Assembly (NCBI GenBank): GCA_902775555.1
Contig: CACYMQ010000028.1
Coordinates: 1 to 64,000 of the forward strand
Direction: 5' to 3'
Length of the DNA stretch: 64,000 nt
DNA from: an uncultured Lachnospiraceae bacterium
GTDB taxonomy: Bacteria > Bacillota > Clostridia > Lachnospirales > Lachnospiraceae
The notes below the pieces were generated by a model. That model searched no databases. It saw only the letters and a program-made list of their open reading frames with translations, and was not told the origin of the DNA. Of the stretch, positions 44,383 through 54,328 are shown piece by piece. Made by a program: the position numbers and the translations under genes. Within the stretch, counting starts at the first letter, position 1. The number at the start of each line of letters is the position of its first letter.

Positions 44383-45339
44383 TCACTCTTCCCCGTTATT
44401 CAGGGAGAGTCCAAGTTCTTTCAGCTTGCCAAGAACTTCCTCGAGGGACTTACGACCAAGGTTACGAACCTTCATCATATCCTCAGGGGTCTTATCGCAA
44501 AGCTCTTTAACAGTATTGATACCGGCTCTCTTCAGGCAGTTGAAGGAACGAACGGAAAGCTCCAGCTCGTCGATGGACATAACGATCGCACGATCCTTGT
44601 CATCTTCCTCTTTCTCAACCATGACATCCAACTGCTGAGCACTCTCAGACAGATCGATGAAAAGTGCCAGATGCTCGGACAGAACCTTTGCTGCGAGGCT
44701 GACTGCCTCATCCGGTGCAAGTGTTCCGTTGGTGAAGACATCCAGTGTCAGACGGTCATAGTCTGTGATCTGTCCGACACGTGTATTCTCAACCGTCAGG
44801 TTTACACGCTCTACCGGTGTGAAGATGGAATCTACCGCGATCATGTCGATGGCGGAATCCAACTCCTTGTTCTTGTCTGCGCTTACATAGCCTCTGCCGT
44901 TGCGGATCGTCAGTTCCATATCCAGAACCGCATCCGGACCGCTCAGGTTTGCGATCACAAGATCCGGATTGAGGATCTCGATGTCGCTGTCTACCTTGAT
45001 ATCGGCAGCTGTTACCACACAGTTACCGGAAGCCTCGATATAAGCGATCTTCGGCTCCTGGCTGGTGGAATTATTCTTGATGCAAAGCTCTTTGATGTTC
45101 ATGATGATCTCAGTTACATCTTCCTTAACTCCCGGAATGGAACTGAACTCATGAAGCACACCTTTGATCTTTACGAAGCTGACTGCAGTTCCCGGAAGGG
45201 AGGACAGCATGATCCGTCTCAGAGAATTTCCGAGTGTGGTACCATAGCCTCTCTCCAGCGGTTCTACAACAAATCTACCGTACTTGTTATCTTCAGATAT
45301 TTCTTCGATCTCGATTCTCGGCTTTTCGAATTCAAACAT
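44383..45339 (-). CDS. rpoA: DNA-directed RNA polymerase alpha subunit
   Basis: This 318-residue protein has an N-terminal dimerisation domain with [21 protein letters not shown] (about 29-49). After a flexible linker, the C-terminal domain (about 240-312) carries [16 protein letters not shown] and [11 protein letters not shown], which contact UP elements and activators. Length is normal. Confidence 0.97.
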   Translation of the reverse strand: MFEFEKPRIEIEEISEDNKYGRFVVEPLERGYGTTLGNSLRRIMLSSLPGTAVSFVKIKGVLHEFSSIPGVKEDVTEIIMNIKELCIKNNSTSQEPKIAYIEASGNCVVTAADIKVDSDIEILNPDLVIANLSGPDAVLDMELTIRNGRGYVSADKNKELDSAIDMIAVDSIFTPVERVNLTVENTRVGQITDYDRLTLDVFTNGTLAPDEAVSLAAKVLSEHLALFIDLSESAQQLDVMVEKEEDDKDRAIVMSIDELELSVRSFNCLKRAGINTVKELCDKTPEDMMKVRNLGRKSLEEVLGKLKELGLSLNNGEE

Positions 45340-45406
45340 GCGCTATTCCCCTCCTTATTCGTCGATTGCTGCCGCTATGCGGCTGTTACCCTACCCCTGC
45401 AAATGA

Positions 45407-46000
45407 TTACTTGGAATACAGCTCGACGATAAGGGTCTCATTTACAGGAACATCGATCTGCTCGCGAAGCGGCTTCTCATTTACCTTACCGGAAAGGGTC
45501 TCGGAGCTTGCCTCCATCCATGCCGGTACAGCCACACCACCGTTTGCTTCTACGATATCCTTAAATCTCTGAAGAGACTTGCTCTTCTCCTTGATCTCGA
45601 TCACATCTCCCGGAGTCACCTTATAAGACGGGATGTTTACAACCTTGCCGTTTACGAGTACGTGTCTGTGTGTTACCACCTGACGTGCCTCACGACGTGT
45701 ACGTGCAAATCCCATACGGAAAATGATATTGTCCAGACGAAGCTCCAGAAGAGTCATCAGGTTGGTACCTACCAGACCCGGCATACGCTCTGCCTTCTTG
45801 TAAAGGTTACGGAAGGGCTTCTCCTGTACGCCATAGATGAACTTAGCCTTCTGCTTCTCTCTCAGCTGAAGACCATACTCACTTACCTTACGGTTCGCAC
45901 GCATGGACTTACGATTGGACTTCTTATTTACACCCAGATATGCCGGTTCCAGATCCAGAGAACGGCATCTTTTAAGAATGGGGGTTCTGTTAATAGCCAT
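45407..46000 (-). CDS. rpsD: 30S ribosomal protein S4
   Basis: This 197-residue protein has RLDNIIFRMGFARTRREARQ and VNIPSYKVTPGDVI, typical of the S4 RNA-binding domain. The N-terminus lacks the zinc-binding Cys cluster, so it is the zinc-free form. S4 is a primary binder of 16S rRNA and regulates the alpha operon in other bacteria. Confidence 0.97.
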   Translation of the reverse strand: MAINRTPILKRCRSLDLEPAYLGVNKKSNRKSMRANRKVSEYGLQLREKQKAKFIYGVQEKPFRNLYKKAERMPGLVGTNLMTLLELRLDNIIFRMGFARTRREARQVVTHRHVLVNGKVVNIPSYKVTPGDVIEIKEKSKSLQRFKDIVEANGGVAVPAWMEASSETLSGKVNEKPLREQIDVPVNETLIVELYSK

Positions 46001-46019
46001 AATTTCCTGTACCTCCTAA

Positions 46020-46418
46020 TCAGACTCTTCTTCTCTTCGGCGGACGACAACCGTTATGCGGTACCGGTGTAACGTCCTTAATGGTCTTAACCTCAAGTCC
46101 GCATGCAGCCAGCGCACGAATCGCTGCCTCACGTCCGGAACCCGGGCCTTTTACCATAACATCCAGTGTCTTCAGACCGTAAGGTGCAGCTGCCTTTGCT
46201 GCTGTCTCTGCTGCCATCTGTGCAGCATACGGTGTAGACTTCTTGGAACCTCTGAAGCCAAGTCCGCCTGCGCTTGCCCAGGAAAGTGCATTTCCCTCTG
46301 CGTCTGTAAGTGTTACGATCGTATTATTAAAAGAAGACTGAATATGAGCCTGTCCATGTTCAACGATCTTTCTATTACGCTTTTTTGTTACTTTCTTAGT
46401 CGTCTTAGCATTAGCCAT
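46020..46418 (-). CDS. rpsK: 30S ribosomal protein S11
   Basis: This 132-residue protein contains [38 protein letters not shown] and the terminal [17 protein letters not shown], all diagnostic of S11. It is 20 bp after rpsM in the alpha operon. Confidence 0.97.
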   Translation of the reverse strand: MANAKTTKKVTKKRNRKIVEHGQAHIQSSFNNTIVTLTDAEGNALSWASAGGLGFRGSKKSTPYAAQMAAETAAKAAAPYGLKTLDVMVKGPGSGREAAIRALAACGLEVKTIKDVTPVPHNGCRPPKRRRV

Positions 46419-46438
46419 GAACGTTATCCTCCGATTTA

Positions 46439-46807
46439 TTACTTCTTCTTATTCGCTACCGTCTTCTTCGGACCCTTACGTGTACGTGCATTGTTCTTTG
46501 TGTTCTGTCCACGTACCGGAAGTCCCTTTCTGTGACGGATACCACGATAACAACCGATTTCCTGCAGGCGCTTGATGTTCAGCGCCGTCTCCCTGCGGAG
46601 ATCACCCTCTACCATAAGGGTTTCATTGATCACATCACTGATCCGGCGAACCTCATCATCCGTCAGATCGCGAACTCTTGTGTCCGGATTTACATCTGCG
46701 CTTGTGAGCACCTTCTTTGAAGTAGAAAGACCGATACCGTAGATATAGGTCAGTCCGATCTCGATGCGCTTCTCTCTCGGTAAATCCACACCTGAAATAC
46801 GAGCCAT
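46439..46807 (-). CDS. rpsM: 30S ribosomal protein S13
   Basis: This 122-residue protein starts [20 protein letters not shown] and contains [22 protein letters not shown], the tail that touches P-site tRNA. Its ribosome binding site is GGAGG. Unusually, 350 bp separate it from rpmJ. Confidence 0.97.
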   Translation of the reverse strand: MARISGVDLPREKRIEIGLTYIYGIGLSTSKKVLTSADVNPDTRVRDLTDDEVRRISDVINETLMVEGDLRRETALNIKRLQEIGCYRGIRHRKGLPVRGQNTKNNARTRKGPKKTVANKKK

Positions 46808-46822
46808 TTTTTTTACCTCCGA

Positions 46823-47157
46823 TTAATAAATATAAACTCTCGGCACATCACCCGGGTAACTCCTGTATGGACGCAGGAGGTGGAATGTTTTGGTATACCC
46901 ATGGATGTACGCATCCACATGTAGCATCACGAGGTATGACGAAACTCGTGTGCCCGTCGCACAGTCTCCTGTAAAATGTACCGCTCCCCCGTAGGATGCC
47001 GCATACATCTGAAACCATGCTCTGTTTTTCAGCCGCTTTTTGTGGATCCTTCAATCCACACCTGTCGCATAACAACGACCGGGATCGATCACTTCCCTCC
47101 GTTACATCCGTAAGGACCATGATCATTCATCCGTGTATCTGCTCTGCAGATCCCACA
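46823..47157. other. Enlarged spacer between rpmJ and rpsM
   Basis: These genes are normally about 10-30 bp apart. This 350-bp stretch holds no recognisable gene. Its longest frame (about 92 codons on the minus strand) lacks a family match and a ribosome binding site. Small hairpins are present, for example GTGGATCC...ATCCAC near 47049-47066 and a CATGTGGATGCGTACATCCATG palindrome at 46899-46920. It may be a decayed insertion or a structured leader. Confidence 0.5.
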
Positions 47158-47271
47158 TTAACCCTGGCGCTGCTTGTGCTTCGGATTTTCGCAGATAATA
47201 AGTATTCTGCCTTTTCTTTTAATGACTTTGCACTTGTCGCAAATCGGTTTTACTGATGCACGAACCTTCAT
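47158..47271 (-). CDS. rpmJ: 50S ribosomal protein L36
   Basis: The 37-residue minus-strand peptide reads [16 protein letters not shown]...[16 protein letters not shown], the zinc-binding (C+) form of L36 with Cys11, Cys14, Cys27 and His32. It lies between infA and rpsM as usual, though with long spacers on both sides. Confidence 0.97.
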   Translation of the reverse strand: MKVRASVKPICDKCKVIKRKGRILIICENPKHKQRQG

Positions 47272-47537
47272 TAAAATACTCTCCTTTCTGCTTTTCTCCT
47301 TTGACTATAACTACGGGTTTCCGCAGGGATCCTTCGGCCGTCTTCCCCTAAAATAACCGGCTTAGACGACCATAACGACAGGAGGGCATAGTATGCCCCT
47401 CTGTCGAAAAGTCTCTGCAATCCGCTATTCTATCATTTTCGCAAATGAAATGCAAGCAGATTTTATATTATTTTTCGCGGTGCGTCCCTCGGATGCTTCG
47501 CATCTCTCGGGATCGCGCTGGCGCGCTATGTGGCTTC

Positions 47538-47585
47538 GCGCATAAGGGCCCCTCTGTGAGCAAGCTCCCCGGGGCCCTTATGCGC
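47538..47585. repeat. Long hairpin in the infA-rpmJ spacer, part of a repeated intergenic element
   Basis: A perfect 15-bp stem GCGCATAAGGGCCCC / GGGGCCCTTATGCGC (47538-47552 with 47571-47585) encloses an 18-nt loop. The loop sequence GTGAGCAAGCTCCC recurs at 59141-59154 between rpsJ and rplC. Both sites are followed by a GCACCGCTYGTAG box just past the upstream gene's stop. The whole 343-bp spacer 47272-47614 holds no gene. Confidence 0.7.
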
Positions 47586-47614
47586 TCATCCACGCACCGC
47601 TTGTAGATACGCGT

Positions 47615-47833
47615 CTATTTCGCTCTCCATGTGATCCGTCCTTTGGACAGATCATAAGGGGAAAGCACTACGGTAACCTTGTCACCGGGAAGGATCTTGA
47701 TATAATTCATACGAAGCTTCCCACTGATGTGCGCAAGTATCTGATGTCCGTTCTCCAGTTCTACATTGAACATGGCATTCGGAAGCTTCTCAAGCACTAC
47801 ACCTTCGCATTCGATTTCATCTGATTTCGACAT
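47615..47833 (-). CDS. infA: Translation initiation factor IF-1
   Basis: This 72-residue OB-fold protein starts [19 protein letters not shown] and has [20 protein letters not shown] and the end [12 protein letters not shown], all typical. It binds the 30S A site during initiation. It follows adk directly; the map gene (methionine aminopeptidase), often between them, is absent here. Confidence 0.97.
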   Translation of the reverse strand: MSKSDEIECEGVVLEKLPNAMFNVELENGHQILAHISGKLRMNYIKILPGDKVTVVLSPYDLSKGRITWRAK

Positions 47834-47851
47834 ACACTGACTCCTTACCTT

Positions 47852-48496
47852 TTACTGCTCAAGGACTGCTACGATAGCCTCAAATACATCATTCATATCC
47901 TGTGTGCCATCGATATTCCGAACCACGCCTGCCTTCTCATAATAATCGATGAGCGGCTGTGTCTGCTCATGATATACGGAAAGACGGTTCAGTACGGTCT
48001 CCGGCTTGTCATCATCACGAAGGATCAGCTTCTCACCGCAGGTGTCACATACACCCTCAACCTTCGGAGCATTGTACTTGATATGATAGGTTGCACCGCA
48101 GCCTACACATGCACGACGACCGGACATACGATTTACGATGTTCTCATCCGGAACATCTACATTGATGGCATAGTCTACCTTCTCACCGTTCTTTGACAGA
48201 GCAGCATCCAGCGCTTCTGCCTGAGGGATCGTTCTCGGGAAACCGTCCAGTACATATCCGTTCTTGCAGTCATCCTGTGCGAAACGATCCATGATCAGAT
48301 CAACTACCAGTTCATCCGGAACCAGTGCACCCTGATCCATGTATTCCTTTGCCTTCTTACCAAGCTCTGTACCCTGCTTGATGTTGGCGCGGAAGATATC
48401 TCCTGTGGAAATGTGGGGGATATCATACTTTGCTGCGATCATTTTTGCCTGTGTACCCTTTCCGGCACCAGGAGCTCCTAACATGATAATCTTCAT
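47852..48496 (-). CDS. adk: Adenylate kinase
   Basis: This 214-residue enzyme interconverts AMP, ADP and ATP. The P-loop is [11 protein letters not shown] (residues 7-17). The NMP-binding ISTGDIFR and DGFPRT segments are present. The lid contains four Cys (CVGCG...CDTCG near 130-153), the zinc form common in Gram-positives. Its place between secY and infA is usual. Confidence 0.97.
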   Translation of the reverse strand: MKIIMLGAPGAGKGTQAKMIAAKYDIPHISTGDIFRANIKQGTELGKKAKEYMDQGALVPDELVVDLIMDRFAQDDCKNGYVLDGFPRTIPQAEALDAALSKNGEKVDYAINVDVPDENIVNRMSGRRACVGCGATYHIKYNAPKVEGVCDTCGEKLILRDDDKPETVLNRLSVYHEQTQPLIDYYEKAGVVRNIDGTQDMNDVFEAIVAVLEQ

Positions 48497-48528
48497 CTTT
48501 GCTACTCCCTTCTCATATAAATGCGTCT

Positions 48529-48570
48529 AAGATCCTTCGTCTGTGCATGATTCGCGCAGCGAAGAATCTT
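48529..48570. repeat. Inverted repeat of the GATCCTTCG family between adk and secY
   Basis: AAGATCCTTCG pairs with CGAAGAATCTT (one mismatch) around a loop of about 20 nt. It is related to the elements at 5234-5317 and 33361-33575. Confidence 0.65.
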
Positions 48571-48617
48571 ATCCGCGACTTATGAATCTTCAGAACCGGT
48601 CTCAGAATCCGTATCTG

Positions 48618-49937
48618 TCAGCTCAGGAAGCCGTTGTAGTTCCGGACAACCATCTTAGACTCGATCTGCTTAATGGTTTCAATGATAACACCTACGATAA
48701 TGATCAGAGATGTACCACCGAAGGATACACCTGCTCCGAATCTTCCGTTGAAGAAGATGGGGATCAGTGCAACCAGCATCAGGCCGAAGGCACCGATGAT
48801 GACAATGTAGTTCAGAATGGCATTCAGGTAATCCTGTGTCGGCTTACCCGGACGAATACCGGGGATGAATCCGCCGCCCTTCTTCAGATTCTGGGAGATC
48901 TCCATCGGGTTGAAAGAGATCGATGTATAGAAATATGCGAAGAAGATAACAAGCAGGATGTAAACACCAAGTCCGATGTACGCCCACGGATATCCGGACC
49001 GGAACCAGTAATTGGAGTTCAGACCTTCCAGGATCCGGTTACCTACGGTACTCTCAACCTTGATACCAAAGAGGTTGATGATGACCGAAGGGATCGACAT
49101 CAGCGTGGATGCGAAAATGATGGGCATAACATTTCCGGTATTTACCTTCAGCGGAATATGTGAGGATCTTCCGCCTGCATACTGACGACGGCCTGCCGTC
49201 TTCTGTGCGTAGGAAACCGGGATCCGCCGCTCCGCATCATTCAGTATGACCGTAAGGATCGTCGTACCCAGGATAACACCCAGGATGATGATGATAGCGA
49301 AGGACATATGTACTACATCCTTGCCGCTTACGAACATGTCCCACAGACTCTTAAGGTCACTGGGGATACGGGAAATGATGTTGATGAGAAGGATGATGGA
49401 GATACCGTTTCCGATCCCTCTTTCGCTGATCCTCTCACCCAGCCACATAACCAATGCACTACCTGTGGTAAGTGCAACAACTACTACGATAACATTAAAG
49501 GCGTTATATTCCTTCAGGATTCCTGACCGTCCGAAGCCTATGGTAAGACCAAGACTCTCTACTACCGCCAGAACGATGGATACGATACGGGTGATCGCTG
49601 TGATCTTCTTACGACCCTCGTCGCCGTCCTTCTGCATCTCTTCCAGAGCCGGAATGGCAATGGTGAGGAGCTGCATGATGATGGAGGCTGTGATATAGGG
49701 TGTAACCGATAATGCGAATATGGTCATTCTCGAGATCGAACCACCGGTCAGTGTGTTCAGGATCTCGGAAGCACCCTCACCGAGAGCACCTGTGAAAAGA
49801 CCATCCACCTTGGACGTATCAATGCCCGGTGCCGGGATTCTGGATCCCAGACGAACGATGATGATAACAAAGAATGTAAAGATGAGACCATTACGGATCT
49901 CCTTTACCTTCAGTGCGTCTTTCAAGGTTTTGAACAT
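48618..49937 (-). CDS. secY: Protein translocase subunit SecY
   Basis: This 439-residue channel protein has ten membrane helices. Typical segments are RLGSRIPAPGID near the start, GGSISRMTIFALSVTPYITASIIMQ (plug region and helix 2) and QKTAGRRQYAGGRSSHIPLKVN before helix 7. It forms the SecYEG channel through which prepilins and other exports would pass. It lies 1 bp after rplO, as in the spc operon. Confidence 0.97.
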   Translation of the reverse strand: MFKTLKDALKVKEIRNGLIFTFFVIIIVRLGSRIPAPGIDTSKVDGLFTGALGEGASEILNTLTGGSISRMTIFALSVTPYITASIIMQLLTIAIPALEEMQKDGDEGRKKITAITRIVSIVLAVVESLGLTIGFGRSGILKEYNAFNVIVVVVALTTGSALVMWLGERISERGIGNGISIILLINIISRIPSDLKSLWDMFVSGKDVVHMSFAIIIILGVILGTTILTVILNDAERRIPVSYAQKTAGRRQYAGGRSSHIPLKVNTGNVMPIIFASTLMSIPSVIINLFGIKVESTVGNRILEGLNSNYWFRSGYPWAYIGLGVYILLVIFFAYFYTSISFNPMEISQNLKKGGGFIPGIRPGKPTQDYLNAILNYIVIIGAFGLMLVALIPIFFNGRFGAGVSFGGTSLIIIVGVIIETIKQIESKMVVRNYNGFLS

Positions 49938-50378
49938 TTACTTCACCTCTACTTTTCCGCCAAGAGCTTCGATCTTCTCGATCGCTGCAGCACTGGCTGC
50001 GTTCACCTTTACGGTAAGCTTCTTTGTCAACTCTCCATTTCCTAAGATCTTCACGCCATCACGCGGGTTCTTTACAATTCCTGCCTCTACAAGAGATTCC
50101 ACCGTAACCTCAGCGCCATCCTCAAAACGATTCAGTACGTCCAGATTCAGTGCGATGATCTCCTTGTGGTTTCTGCACTTGAAGCCTCTCTTCGGGAGAC
50201 GTCTGTACAGGGGCATCTGACCACCTTCGAAGCCCGGTCTCGGTGCTCCGGAACGTGCCTTCTGTCCTTTATGTCCTTTACCTGCTGTCTTACCGTTTCC
50301 TGATCCATGGCCACGACCACGGCGGAAATCGTCACGGCTTACCGCGCCTTCTGCAGGTGCAAGTGTTGATAAATCCAT
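49938..50378 (-). CDS. rplO: 50S ribosomal protein L15
   Basis: This 146-residue protein has the Gly/Arg-rich extended start ([20 protein letters not shown]) and the globular end ([19 protein letters not shown]) of L15. A 106-bp spacer separates it from rpmD. Confidence 0.97.
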   Translation of the reverse strand: MDLSTLAPAEGAVSRDDFRRGRGHGSGNGKTAGKGHKGQKARSGAPRPGFEGGQMPLYRRLPKRGFKCRNHKEIIALNLDVLNRFEDGAEVTVESLVEAGIVKNPRDGVKILGNGELTKKLTVKVNAASAAAIEKIEALGGKVEVK

Positions 50379-50484
50379 GATGCTTCCTCCTTTTTCTTTA
50401 GGGCTCCGTCACAGGCTTCCGCAACTGAAGCGGAAGCTCCGTATGACTTCACACCCGGATATCTGCTGTGCAAATATCCCTTCG

Positions 50485-50667
50485 TTATGCTTCCTCTACC
50501 TTAAGCATATAGCCAACCTGTGCGATCATTCCTTTTGTTGCTGCATTGTTCGGCAGCTCTACGGTCTTATGCAGTTTGGTCAGGCCAAGGGCCTCAACGG
50601 TTCTTCTATGCTTCGGGATTGCACCGATCGGTGACTTTACCAGAGTTACTTTCAACATATCTGCCAT
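50485..50667 (-). CDS. rpmD: 50S ribosomal protein L30
   Basis: This 60-residue protein (MADMLKVTLVKSPIGAIPKH...) matches L30. I chose the ATG at 50667 because GGAGG lies 9 nt upstream; the ATG 6 nt earlier would be too close. A much longer in-frame extension (81 residues) reads into rpsE and is not real. Confidence 0.95.
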   Translation of the reverse strand: MADMLKVTLVKSPIGAIPKHRRTVEALGLTKLHKTVELPNNAATKGMIAQVGYMLKVEEA

Positions 50668-50680
50668 CTTCATATCCCTC

Positions 50681-51184
50681 CTAGTTGAGAATCTCATCCA
50701 CGGACTTGCCGCGAAGTCTTGCGATTTCATTCGGATCCTGGATAGCCTTCAGGCCATTCAGTGTGGCAAGAACTACATTCTGCTTGTTGTTGGATCCAAG
50801 AGACTTTGTACGGATATTGCGATATCCTGCCAGATCCAGTACGGAACGTGCCGGACCACCTGCGATGATACCGGTACCTTCCGGAGCAGACTTCAGAAGT
50901 ACGGTTGCACTTCCGAACTCGCCTGTAAATCCGTAAGGAATACTTCCTGCCTCGTTGATCGGAACCTCGATCATGTTCTTGATCGCATCCTCTTTTGCCT
51001 TCCGGATCGCCTCCGGAATCTCGGCAGCCTTTCCAACTCCGGCACCTACATGTCCATTCCGGTCTCCGACTACGATAAGTGCTGCAAAACGCATGTTACG
51101 TCCGCCCTTAACAACCTTCGTAACTCGCTTGATCGCTACTACGTTATCGGCTAATTCTAACTGACTTGCGTCGATCTTTTTCAT
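50681..51184 (-). CDS. rpsE: 30S ribosomal protein S5
   Basis: This 167-residue protein has [31 protein letters not shown] ([20 protein letters not shown]) and [16 protein letters not shown] ([18 protein letters not shown]) segments that define S5. It lies 18 bp after rplR. Confidence 0.97.
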   Translation of the reverse strand: MKKIDASQLELADNVVAIKRVTKVVKGGRNMRFAALIVVGDRNGHVGAGVGKAAEIPEAIRKAKEDAIKNMIEVPINEAGSIPYGFTGEFGSATVLLKSAPEGTGIIAGGPARSVLDLAGYRNIRTKSLGSNNKQNVVLATLNGLKAIQDPNEIARLRGKSVDEILN

Positions 51185-51202
51185 TACGTTCGTTCCTCCT
51201 TA

Positions 51203-51580
51203 TTAGAATTCCAGACCGGCTTCTCTTGCAGCATCTGCCAAAGCCTTGATCTTACCCTGGTAAATGAATCCGCCACGGTCAAATACGACTGTCTTTACAC
51301 CGGCTGCGATCGCACGCTCTGCGATCACCTTTCCGACATAAGCGGCTGCATCTACATCATTTGTCTTCTCCAGTTCGGACTTTACAGCCTTCTCAACTGT
51401 AGAGGCTGCTACAAGGGTCTTTCCTTCGGAGTCATCAATAACCTGAGCGTACATATGATTATTACTTCTGAAGACCGCCAGTCTCGGGCGCTCTGCTGTG
51501 CCGCTGAACCGGTTGCGAATCTTCAGATGCTTCTTAGCACGAACTTCACTTCTGGATTCTTTATTTATCATCTTATTCAC
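51203..51580 (-). CDS. rplR: 50S ribosomal protein L18
   Basis: This 125-residue protein has [18 protein letters not shown] and [26 protein letters not shown], the L18 5S-rRNA-binding fold. It lies 6 bp after rplF. Confidence 0.97.
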   Translation of the reverse strand: MNKMINKESRSEVRAKKHLKIRNRFSGTAERPRLAVFRSNNHMYAQVIDDSEGKTLVAASTVEKAVKSELEKTNDVDAAAYVGKVIAERAIAAGVKTVVFDRGGFIYQGKIKALADAAREAGLEF

Positions 51581-51586
51581 ACTCCT

Positions 51587-52153
51587 TTATTTCTTACCGG
51601 TCTTACCAACCTTGCGGCGGATTACCTCGTAATCATACTTGATACCCTTGCCCTTATACGGTTCCGGAGCACGCTTCTCGCGGATCTCTGCTGCATACTG
51701 CTTCTCGCGGATCTCTGCTGCATACTGTCCAACCTTCTCCTTGTCGATACCGCTGACAATGATCTTGTTGTCCTGTACTTCCGTTGTAAGGCCTTCCGGA
51801 TCCTCCATCTCTACCGGATGAGAGTAACCCAGGTTGAGGACCAGCTTCTTACCCTGCTTAGCAGCACGATAACCTACACCGTTTACCTCAAGAGTCTTCT
51901 TGTAGCCGTCGGTAACACCGATAACCATGTTGTGAATAAGAGTTCTTGTGAGACCATGCAGGGCCCGGTTTCTCTTCAGGTCGTTCGGTCTCTTAACCGT
52001 AAGGACGCCATCCTCGATGGTAAGCTCCATCTCAGGCGCAAGCTGTCTTGCAAGCTCTCCCTTCGGTCCCTTTACCGTCACCTTATTATTTTCTGCTATA
52101 TCTACAGTTACGCCTGCAGGAATAGCGATAGGCATTTTTCCGATACGTGACAT
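51587..52153 (-). CDS. rplF: 50S ribosomal protein L6 with a 9-residue internal duplication
   Basis: This 188-residue protein starts [15 protein letters not shown] and contains the L6 C-terminal signature [13 protein letters not shown]. Just before it, QYAAEIREK occurs twice in a row, encoded by two perfect 27-bp copies (51674-51700 and 51701-51727). Without the duplicate the length is 179, which is normal. The duplication lengthens the helix ahead of the rRNA-contacting loop. The start lies inside the rpsH frame, and only a weak GGTGAAG lies upstream, so translation is probably coupled to rpsH. Confidence 0.95.
   Translation of the reverse strand: MSRIGKMPIAIPAGVTVDIAENNKVTVKGPKGELARQLAPEMELTIEDGVLTVKRPNDLKRNRALHGLTRTLIHNMVIGVTDGYKKTLEVNGVGYRAAKQGKKLVLNLGYSHPVEMEDPEGLTTEVQDNKIIVSGIDKEKVGQYAAEIREKQYAAEIREKRAPEPYKGKGIKYDYEVIRRKVGKTGKK
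51674..51727. repeat. Perfect 27-bp tandem duplication inside rplF
   Basis: CTTCTCGCGGATCTCTGCTG plus CATACTG is repeated once, head to tail, in frame (nine codons). Confidence 0.95.
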
Positions 52154-52551
52154 TTGCTGAACGCCAGTACTTCACCGCCGACATTCAGCTTACGAGCTTC
52201 CTTGTCGGTGATAACGCCCTTGTTCGTTGAAATGATGGCTGTTCCGTAGCCGCCCAGTACCTTCGGAAGGTTCTCGGTATCAGCGTAGATACGAAGACCC
52301 GGCTTGGAGATACGGCGAAGTCCGGAGAGGACCTTCTCGTTCTTATCCTTACCATACTTCAGTGTGATACGGATCACATCAAACTTTCCATCATTTACGA
52401 TATCAACCGCCTTGATATATCCCTCAGAAAGAAGGATGTCAGCGATAGCCCGCTTCATCTTGGAAGACGGGATATCAACGGTGTCATGCTTTGCTGTATT
52501 TGCATTGCGGATTCTTGTAAGCATATCTGCAATCGGATCGCTAATTGACAT
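52108..52551 (-). CDS. rpsH: 30S ribosomal protein S8 with altered C-terminus
   Basis: This protein starts [20 protein letters not shown] and keeps the S8 core up to [11 protein letters not shown]. Family members end there with two more residues (usually VW or similar). Here the frame runs on for 16 residues (SKCHVSEK...) into rplF, overlapping it by 46 bp and giving 147 instead of about 133 residues. A small deletion that removed the stop codon and the rplF ribosome binding site would explain this. A sequencing or assembly error is the main alternative. Confidence 0.92.
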   Translation of the reverse strand: MSISDPIADMLTRIRNANTAKHDTVDIPSSKMKRAIADILLSEGYIKAVDIVNDGKFDVIRITLKYGKDKNEKVLSGLRRISKPGLRIYADTENLPKVLGGYGTAIISTNKGVITDKEARKLNVGGEVLAFSKCHVSEKCLSLFLQA

Positions 52552-52571
52552 AGTTTTGTCCTCCTTTCATT

Positions 52572-52757
52572 CTACCAGCTGGATTTCTTCACGCCCGGGA
52601 TCTCTCCCTTGTAAGCTAACTCACGGAAGCAGATTCTGCAGATTCCGTACTTTCTAAGGTAAGCATGCGGACGTCCACAGATCTTGCAACGTGTATACTC
52701 TCTGGTGGAGAACTTCTGCTTTCTCTGCTGCTTTATTTTCATTGCAGTCTTTGCCAT
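52572..52757 (-). CDS. rpsZ: 30S ribosomal protein S14 type Z
   Basis: This 61-residue zinc-binding S14 has Cys24, Cys27, Cys40 and Cys43 ([20 protein letters not shown]) and ends GVKKSSW. The short C+ form is usual in Firmicutes. It lies between rplE and rpsH. Confidence 0.97.
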   Translation of the reverse strand: MAKTAMKIKQQRKQKFSTREYTRCKICGRPHAYLRKYGICRICFRELAYKGEIPGVKKSSW

Positions 52758-52769
52758 GATACTTCCTCC

Positions 52770-53309
52770 TTATTTCTTAAACGGCATACCGAACAGTCTC
52801 AATAACTCTCTTGCTTCCTCGTCAGTCTTGGCTGTGGTTACGAAGATCACATCCATACCGCGAACCTTGTCAACCTTATCATACTCGATCTCGGGGAAAA
52901 TGATCTGCTCCTTGATGCCGAGTGCGTAGTTTCCTCTTCCATCGAAGGAATCTGCGCTGACACCGCGGAAGTCACGTACCCGAGGCAGAGCCAGGTTGAT
53001 CAGACGATCTGCGAATTCATACATCCGCTCGCCACGAAGAGTTACCTTACATCCGATGGGCATGCCCTCACGGAGTTTGAAGTTAGCAACAGACTTCTTA
53101 GCTTTGGTGATGACCGGCTTCTGTCCGGAGATCTCTGTCATATCCTTGACAGCAGACTCAAGAATCTTTGCATTTTCACGTGCCTCACCGACACCCATGT
53201 TGAGAACGATCTTCTCAAGCTTCGGAACCTGCATTACGTTCTTGTAACCGAACTTCTTGATCATTGCTACTTTTATATCACTTTCGTATGTATCTCTTAA
53301 TCTACTCAA
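52770..53309 (-). CDS. rplE: 50S ribosomal protein L5
   Basis: This 179-residue protein contains [32 protein letters not shown] and [19 protein letters not shown], the L5 signature that binds 5S rRNA. Normal length and position. Confidence 0.97.
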   Translation of the reverse strand: MSRLRDTYESDIKVAMIKKFGYKNVMQVPKLEKIVLNMGVGEARENAKILESAVKDMTEISGQKPVITKAKKSVANFKLREGMPIGCKVTLRGERMYEFADRLINLALPRVRDFRGVSADSFDGRGNYALGIKEQIIFPEIEYDKVDKVRGMDVIFVTTAKTDEEARELLRLFGMPFKK

Positions 53310-53331
53310 TGTTCAAAGCCTCCTTCCCGGA

Positions 53332-53649
53332 TTAATCAATGGTCTCGGTCTTGCCGTTTACATGAGCAACCCGAACCTTGTTCTTCTTCTCACCCTGGAA
53401 GCCGACTCTTACGGTAGATCCCTTATACAGGTACATAACGTTTGAGATATCGATCGGTGCTTCCTTCTCAATGATGCCGCCCTGCTGATTTGCTGCGCTG
53501 GGCTTGCTGTGCTTGTAAACCTTGTTTACACCCTCTACCAGAACCTTATGATTCTTGGGATCTACGGAAAGCACCTTGCCTTCTTTTCCTTTATCCTTAC
53601 CGGCGATGACCCGTACCAGGTCATCCTTCTTGATTTTAGATGCTGCCAC
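53332..53649 (-). CDS. rplX: 50S ribosomal protein L24
   Basis: This 105-residue protein has the KOW motif [20 protein letters not shown] at the start and [16 protein letters not shown], typical of L24, an early assembly initiator of the 50S subunit. Confidence 0.97.
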   Translation of the reverse strand: MAASKIKKDDLVRVIAGKDKGKEGKVLSVDPKNHKVLVEGVNKVYKHSKPSAANQQGGIIEKEAPIDISNVMYLYKGSTVRVGFQGEKKNKVRVAHVNGKTETID

Positions 53650-53663
53650 TTATGGTCACCTCC

Positions 53664-54032
53664 TTACAGTACTTCCGGTGCCAGGGAGATGATCTTCATG
53701 AATTTCTTATCTCTCAGCTCTCTTGCTACCGGTCCAAAAATACGGGTTCCTCTCGGATTCAGATCATCCTTGATGATAACTGCTGCATTCTCGTCGAAAC
53801 GGATGTAAGATCCGTCCTTACGACGTGCACCCTTCTTTGTACGAACAACAACTGCCTTTACAACATCGCCCTTCTTTACAACACCGCCGGGTGTTGCATC
53901 CTTAACGGTAGCAACGATGATGTCGCCGATTCCTGCATATCTTCTGACTGAACCGCCGAGAACGCGAATGCAAAGAAGCTCTTTTGCGCCTGTGTTATCA
54001 GCAACTCGAAGTCTTGTTTCCTGCTGTACCAT
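53664..54032 (-). CDS. rplN: 50S ribosomal protein L14
   Basis: This 122-residue protein begins [20 protein letters not shown] and contains [20 protein letters not shown] and [20 protein letters not shown], all typical of L14. Confidence 0.97.
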   Translation of the reverse strand: MVQQETRLRVADNTGAKELLCIRVLGGSVRRYAGIGDIIVATVKDATPGGVVKKGDVVKAVVVRTKKGARRKDGSYIRFDENAAVIIKDDLNPRGTRIFGPVARELRDKKFMKIISLAPEVL

Positions 54033-54050
54033 AGTTCTTTCTTCGCCTCC

Positions 54051-54305
54051 TTATTTCGCTCTCTCGATGATCTCAACGAGTCTCCAGCGCTTATCCTTGG
54101 ACAGAGGTCTTGTCTCCATAACACGAACTCTGTCGCCGCGCTTTGCTGTATTCTCCTCGTCATGTGCCTTCAGCTTGTAGGTTCTCTTTACGATCTTGCC
54201 ATACAGCGGATGCTTTACGTTATCCACGATAGATACAACGATCGTCTTATCCATCTTGTCACTGGTCACGAGACCTACACGTGTTTTTCTAAGATTTCTC
54301 TCCAT
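54051..54305 (-). CDS. rpsQ: 30S ribosomal protein S17
   Basis: This 84-residue OB-fold protein has [18 protein letters not shown] and [20 protein letters not shown], typical of S17. It lies between rpmC and rplN. Confidence 0.97.
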   Translation of the reverse strand: MERNLRKTRVGLVTSDKMDKTIVVSIVDNVKHPLYGKIVKRTYKLKAHDEENTAKRGDRVRVMETRPLSKDKRWRLVEIIERAK

Positions 54306-54328
54306 TGATCATATCTCCTTTCGGTCTC

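Noticed and set aside
46848..47126. 92-codon minus-strand frame in the rpmJ-rpsM spacer
   Set aside because: No ribosome binding site, Cys/His-rich but without a recognisable family, and interrupted by palindromes; kept as spacer.
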